From Clytia hemisphaerica (lineage: Eukaryota; Cnidaria; Hydrozoa; Leptothecata; Clytiidae), in the NCBI GenBank assembly GCA_902728285.1, contig CACVBU010000784.1, forward strand, positions 492,507-556,506: 64,000 bases of DNA, given 5' to 3'. Both the position numbers and the translations under genes were made by a program. The notes under the pieces were generated by a model. That model had not been told where the DNA came from. It searched no databases and saw only the letters and a program-made list of their open reading frames with translations. This document shows, in pieces, positions 59,110 to 64,000 of the stretch; positions within the stretch are counted from its first letter, which is position 1, and every line of letters begins with the position of its first letter.

Positions 59110-60749
59110 CAGTTACATCAAAATACCAAAAACATTTTGTTCAACCACCTTCACTTCAAGATAGGCCACCATAGACAGTCAAGAACACCTTCAAATTAGC
59201 CTATCATAGGCTGATTAGCCTATCATAGGCTATTTAGACTATTTTATATAGGCTATTTAGCCGAAAATCGATAAAAACCTTGATTTCTGACAAAATATAA
59301 ATAGTCGCGTCTTCTCTAAGGAATACATGGTTTCTCATTGTCAGAGAAATGCTCATGACAAATTTTGACTTTGGGTAATTTTAGTTTAGGATATATTCCA
59401 CTTTTTGGTACTGCGCATGCAGTAAATCGGGCCTTTTTGTCAATTCAGCAAAACTTCATTATCAGAAAATTAGCCTATAATCGGTTTGTTAGACGATGGA
59501 TAGGCGGCAATCTAAAATATGTTCCGTTCTCTTCGCCCGACCGACTCACCTTCAAAACATAAATCCTGAGTCGGACAAGTCGGAAAAATGTCGGAAAAAG
59601 TTTTTTATAGCTAAGCACAGGGCTCGAAATAACGATATTTAGGTGGTCGGACACATTGTCCGATCAAAAATTGATTTGGGTCGGACATGTCCTATAAGGC
59701 TTTAAGTAAAATGGGTCGGCCATGTCCGATTGATTTTTATGTGGGGTATACTTCAAGTCTAATACAAGCTTCTGATAGAATTTCACATTGATCACGAAGA
59801 AGCTAAACAAATGCCAATAATTAATGGTTGGAAGCCCATGATTTTTACTTGAAGTATGCTTTCATTTGTTGAGAAAAAGCATCACACAAAATGAATATCT
59901 AACACTAATGATCGCAACTTTGAGAGTTTTTGTGTGTAAATAAAGAAGTTACTAATTCTATGTAAACTATAATTTCTTTTGGAAATTTCACAACGCATCT
60001 GACAAATTTTTTGATGGCACCGAAAGTAATTGGGTCGGACATGATGTCCGACTAGAACCGATTTGGGTCGGACATTTCAGCAATTGGGTCGGACAATGTC
60101 CGATGTCCGACCGTTATTTCGAGCCCTGTAAGCACTTCTTTGAATCATCATTCGCTACGAGTTTTTGTTTACTTAACCCACATTGAGTCTCGTTTGAGTT
60201 TTTTATGTACCCTTATTGAAATTTTCAAGTCGAAATTTGGCAACGCGGTAGGGCCAATACCCCCAGGAGCCGAAAATAAGGTCCACTTTTAAAGTTCACA
60301 CATGCGCGCGCACATTTAATTTGGCAAATCAAAGATGGCGGTAAGAGATTTTGTTGATTTCCGACTTGATTTGAAGGTGTTTTATGACGCGAACAGAACA
60401 TATTTTAGATTGTCGCCATAGTAAATTTATTTATATTTCTGTTTCCAAAATTGAATGTTATATCAGTTTAAGTGAAAAAGATTATTTTGGCTTTGGGCAA
60501 TGAAGTAATGGTGAAAATAGACGCTACTATTTATATTTCGTCAGAAATCAAGGTTTTTATAGATTTCGGCTAAATAGCCTATATAAAATAGTCTAATCAG
60601 CCTATGATAGGCTAATTTGAAGGTGTTCTTGACTGATAGAATGAACTTCCTTTTATAGGATGAACCATATTCATGTGGCTTTCAGCCTTGCACTCCATCG
60701 CAAAGTGAAGGTGGCTGAACAAAATATTTTTGGCATATTGATGTAACTA
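59110..60749. mobile_element. 1.64-kb TIR element A in the SelT-like gene intron
   Basis: Inverted repeats of about 190 bp: AGTTACATCAAAATACC through ACCACCTTCACTT, then GCCTATCATAGGCT palindromes and AAAAACCTTGATTTCTGAC; on the right the same in reverse. CCTTG lies at both edges (59105-59109, 60750-60754). A second element is inserted inside (59619-60128). It contains TACTGCGCATGCAGTA near 59419 and AAAGATGGCGGTAAGAG near 60332, which resemble NRF1 and YY1 sites. Confidence 0.7.
59619..60128. mobile_element. 510-bp hAT-like MITE inside element A, TSD TAAGCAC
   Basis: The ends are AGGGCTCGAAATAACG and its complement CGTTATTTCGAGCCCT plus G. TAAGCAC flanks both sides (59612-59618, 60129-60135). 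The interior has about ten GTCGGACA and TGTCCGAC motifs in both orientations. Confidence 0.8.
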
Positions 60750-61618
60750 CCTTGTGATAGTCGTTTTGCTGGTAGGATAGCCAAGCAAGGTTATAAGCTC
60801 AAAATATTTTAAGATGTACCGGGTGCACCACAAAAAAGTTTCTCTCTTTAAAAGTAATTTTCTCGAAATCTAAAAATTTTAAAAGAACCATTCCTATTTT
60901 ATTGGAAAGAAGAAAAATAAACTTAAATTTTGATGGGACATTTATTGAATTTGATTCATTAGATCATGGAGGTAATAAAAATATAGATGGAGATACCACT
61001 CCTACTATTCTATTGTATTGTATCGTTGATAGCAAACTGTTGCTTTGTTGCTTTGGGAAAAAGCCATTAATTTTGCTTTTGCTCATGGGAATACTTGAGT
61101 CGAAGAGAATTTGAATAAAATCACCCTACATTTTTAATTTGTTCATTGTGCAATGACAGTTTTGTTTATAAAACATAAGAAAACCTTGCAAGAATAAGCA
61201 CAGAACATCGAATTTAAAATGTTCGCTGCTGAGGGAATCCTCGGCAATTTTTGGCAATTTTTACATATTTACTAATGCCAATCTTTCAACTATATTCTAT
61301 CAAAATTTTGAGACAGCTGCTATTTTAGATCTAAAGATATTTATAGCAAAGAACCTTCCACAAACATCAAAGAATTCGCAAAATTTGAAGAAGTTTACCC
61401 CTCGAAAGTTTCCCGATAAAATAAAAACTTCTTTTGAAATTATAAAGAAATTATTACTCCAAAAAAAATTGCACCTAAAAATACGAGGTTTCGTTGGACA
61501 GAATAACTTTACTTTAGTTCTTATAATCTATATCTTGACTGATTTTTGCTATCAAGGATTGGAAATCAAAGGAGGCCGATTTGAAAGAAATTTCTGAAGA
61601 GTTTTATGACTTCTCTGG

Positions 61619-62531
61619 TAGCCTGGGTATCCAGACTCAAAATTTCAGAAAAAAACACTCTTACCTCAACATACAAAGTTTCTAAAATTTTAGAGTCTGG
61701 TGCAACTAAAAAAGTCTGATACAGTTTTGAATGACACAGTCTGTGAGTAAACCCTTGTTGACAGAATCTCAAAACTTTGGAAACCCAGGCAGACACACAT
61801 AACGCCGTGTCAATTCAAGACAGACTTAAGTCCATTTTTTCGAAAATTGACTTAAGACCATAACCCCCTATTTTAGCATGCACGCTTTCCAAAAACGGCC
61901 TTAAGTCCATAGAATTCTAATGGGAAAGAGGTGTATTTTGCAATTCAAAAAAAATAAGAATTTAGAAAGTTCCATAATATATCAACCATAAACAGCCTTA
62001 AGTCCTAAATTTTAGTGCAAATTTTATTTTCTATGAAGCATTGACATAAAATGTGTAGCCTTAAGTCCAACACATCTCAACCTTTAAAGTCAATTATCTC
62101 AAAATGGAAAAAATGGACTTAAGGCTGTCTTGAATTGACACGGCGATAATTACTTACCATAAAACCTCTTTTATAAACTCAATAAACTTTCAAAACTACT
62201 TTAAACTACATCAAAGCATCAGCCACATTTATAAAGGCTCCTTTCCAGCAGCCATTTTGTTTAGAAATAAACTTGTGTTTTCTTTTTCATTTGTTTATCT
62301 TTTTTTGCAAGGTCAGCTTTTTCCATAAATTATGCGCGCGCATCGAAAAATATCAAATACCCCGCGAAAATTCTGCTCAGTGACTGGGCGCGTACTGACC
62401 AATTAGAGACACTCGCATATGCAGGGACAGATATCCCTGCAGACGAGTTACTTCAACCAGACCGTAAACCTGAGACAAAATATTAAAAAAACTAGACGGT
62501 GAAATAGTTTACGGTCTGGATATCCAGGCTA
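61619..62531. mobile_element. Second TAGCCTGG element, 9-bp TSD CTTCTCTGG, inside element B
   Basis: The ends are TAGCCTGGGTATCCA and TGGATATCCAGGCTA. CTTCTCTGG at 61610-61618 and 62532-62540 is an exact 9-bp duplication. It shares TTACCTCAACATACAAAGTT near the left and ACTAGAC(G/T)GTGAAATAGTTTAC near the right with the copy at 31911-32417. It is interrupted by a 343-bp MITE, which explains its greater length. Confidence 0.85.
61803..62145. mobile_element. 343-bp MITE, TSD ATAA, inside the TAGCCTGG element
   Basis: The terminal inverted repeats begin CGCCGTGTCAATTCAAGACA and are about 42 bp long, with the right end the complement. ATAA lies at 61799-61802 and 62146-62149. The interior has repeated CCTTAAGTCC and GACTTAAG motifs. 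It is the innermost and therefore youngest of the three nested insertions. Confidence 0.8.
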
Positions 62532-63289
62532 CTTCTCTGGCTATTACAGAAAAGTTGTTACTCCATCTATTTTTTATTACCTCTATGATTAGATCAAAAG
62601 TTATGCTCAATTGAATAAAAAAGTTACTTTTGGAAAGTGCTCAAAAACGTTAAAAATCAACCTATCAAATTATTCAGAAGCATAATTACATGATATATCA
62701 GTATTTTTGTTTCAGTCATTAAAAATGATAATTAGCTGTCTAAATGACCGTTTGTTTAAAGGAAGGTTGAAGAAAATTCGTCGAAAATGGCCAAAAAATC
62801 TGGTAGAATTCATAAAAATACATCAAAATGGGTTTCGAGGTAGATTCAGCCTTACATAGACTTAATCCAGTCTAGAACCAAAAATCTGAGGAAAATTTTG
62901 GTAAAACTAAATCAAATTAATTTTGATGAAGATTTTGAACCCTTTCAACCCTTCAGTTTCAAAATTTATGTGTTTAGTTAATGAAAAATGCTCTTAATCA
63001 TGTAAAGACTATTGCAATTGCCAAATTTAAAGTAAAAATTTGATAGGTCGATTTTTAACGTTTACGGGCACTTTCTGAAAGTAACATTTTCATTCAATTG
63101 GACATAACTTTTGATCTAATGAATCAAATTTAAATTTAATAAATGACCCATCAAAATTTAAGTCTATCTTTCTTCTTTCCAATGAAATAGCTGGAAATAG
63201 GAATGATTCTTTTAAAATTTTTAGATTTCGAGAAAATTAGTTTCAAAGTGAGAAACTTTTTTGTGGCGCACCCGGTATATATAGACCGA

Positions 63290-64000
63290 TATCTGTGTGA
63301 CGACATTTTCACCCGTGATCAGCCATTTACCTAAGAAACGGTGGAAAAAGTTATGTACATGATGATCTAGTAACACCTTGATACCTCAAAGTCTTCAAAT
63401 ATTTTTCATTTCCTTCGTTCAAAAATTTTATTATTGTCAATTTTTTGTGAGCAATTTCTAGCGCATTCGCAGCATTTGACTTTGTTTATCATTACATATG
63501 TGGCATTTTGGGTCTGAGGTCACAGTGTTCAAAGGTCATAATTTGAAATCACCCATAACACGCGGTTGTTTTGGCTGCTGGCTGGCTGGCAGTTCCTTTA
63601 AGTTTTGGAGTGAAATGGATGATGGATAGAGGTCGGAGGAGAAGAAGAAAACCCAAAAGAAATTGACAACCAACGGACCGACCGACTCACTTTTTAGACC
63701 CAACGAGGATGCGAAATGAAGATATTTGTGATTACCGCCTTGAAACAGCCCAAAACAGGCGTAAATCAAGTTTCACTAAACAGATTTTTATGAGATTTTG
63801 CCAAATAGTAATTCCCAAAAAATGTGACAGGCTAGCTCTATAGCTCTAAAACAGGATCTAATAACATGAAAACCAGAATATGATTCTTCAAAACTAAGTG
63901 CACTTACAAACATCAATATGTCAGATCTAACAAAATTAGTAATGGCGCTGCCCACTATCATCATTGACAATAAAACAAACGATTTTCTGTCAAGAGCCTT
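63290..64000. other. Right edge of window, nothing recognised
   Basis: Short frames only. I looked for the next exon of the SelT-like gene (an in-frame TGA followed by Gly-Tyr codons) and did not find it. Confidence 0.5.

Larger units (their letters stand above)
60819..63275. mobile_element. 2.46-kb TIR element B (outermost of a three-level nest), TA TSD
   Basis: The left end is CCGGGTGCACCACAAAAAAG and the right end is CTTTTTTGTGGCGCACCCGG. The outer inverted repeats continue inward for about 150 bases (TTTAAAATTTTTAGATTTCG on the right). A second inverted pair, AACGTTAAAAATCAACCTAT and its complement, lies inside at about 62650 and 63045. TA flanks both ends, as in Tc1/mariner. No transposase. 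Removing the inner element leaves about 1.5 kb. Confidence 0.75.

Noticed and set aside
58956-64000. Search for the Sec-containing exon of selenoprotein T
   Set aside because: TGA followed by Gly-Tyr-like codons after an AG acceptor was not found; a TCTGAGGTCAC near 63514 lacks an acceptor and the expected residues.

Overview
The window is animal nuclear DNA. It is AT-rich, the coding regions are cut into short exons with canonical GT/AG borders, and the genes are metazoan: a K+-dependent Na+/Ca2+ exchanger (SLC24/NCKX) and a germinal-centre kinase of the TNIK/MINK/MAP4K4 (Misshapen) family with its citron-homology domain. A nested gene belongs to a family with a Cys-rich ectodomain and many membrane spans; I associate that family with sponges and other early-branching animals, so a sponge is my best guess. 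This is an inference, not proof.

Layout. 251-16291 (+): NCKX in ten exons, 549 codons plus stop. Its 7.6-kb second intron holds a complete gene on the opposite strand, 8173 down to 5099, with a signal-peptide exon and one large exon broken by two frameshifts. 16500-22700: transposon remnants, a LINE reverse-transcriptase fragment, degenerate tRNA-like sequences and several terminal-inverted-repeat (TIR) elements. 23324-26367 (+): a four-exon gene for an unrecognised four-span membrane protein of 232 residues with an N-terminal PPPPYE motif. 26400-41800: almost gene-free. It has one orphan minus-strand exon (29952-30157), a covarying hairpin minisatellite in two duplicated blocks (32511-34154), a roughly 205-bp satellite carrying palindromic CRE sites (34780-36400), a 680-bp tandem duplication (36868-38230) and a 1.3-kb TIR element. 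52465 down to 42513 (-): the kinase gene in 23 exons, 892 codons plus stop, with every splice phase consistent. 52500-58790: no gene seen, only repeats. 58792-58955 (+): one first exon that fits the start of selenoprotein T. Beyond it, 59105-63277 is a stack of nested transposons.

The genes do not form a pathway. The strongest non-genic result is a set of non-autonomous DNA transposons whose ends and target-site duplications (TSDs) can be read exactly. One family has TIR TAGCCTGGATATCCA and a perfect 9-bp TSD at two separate insertions. Another has hAT-like 8-bp TSDs. At 60819-63275 there is a three-level nest.

Small insertions and deletions between near-identical repeat copies, and the two frameshifts in an otherwise intact gene, suggest residual long-read assembly error. 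Treat frameshifts in this window with caution.
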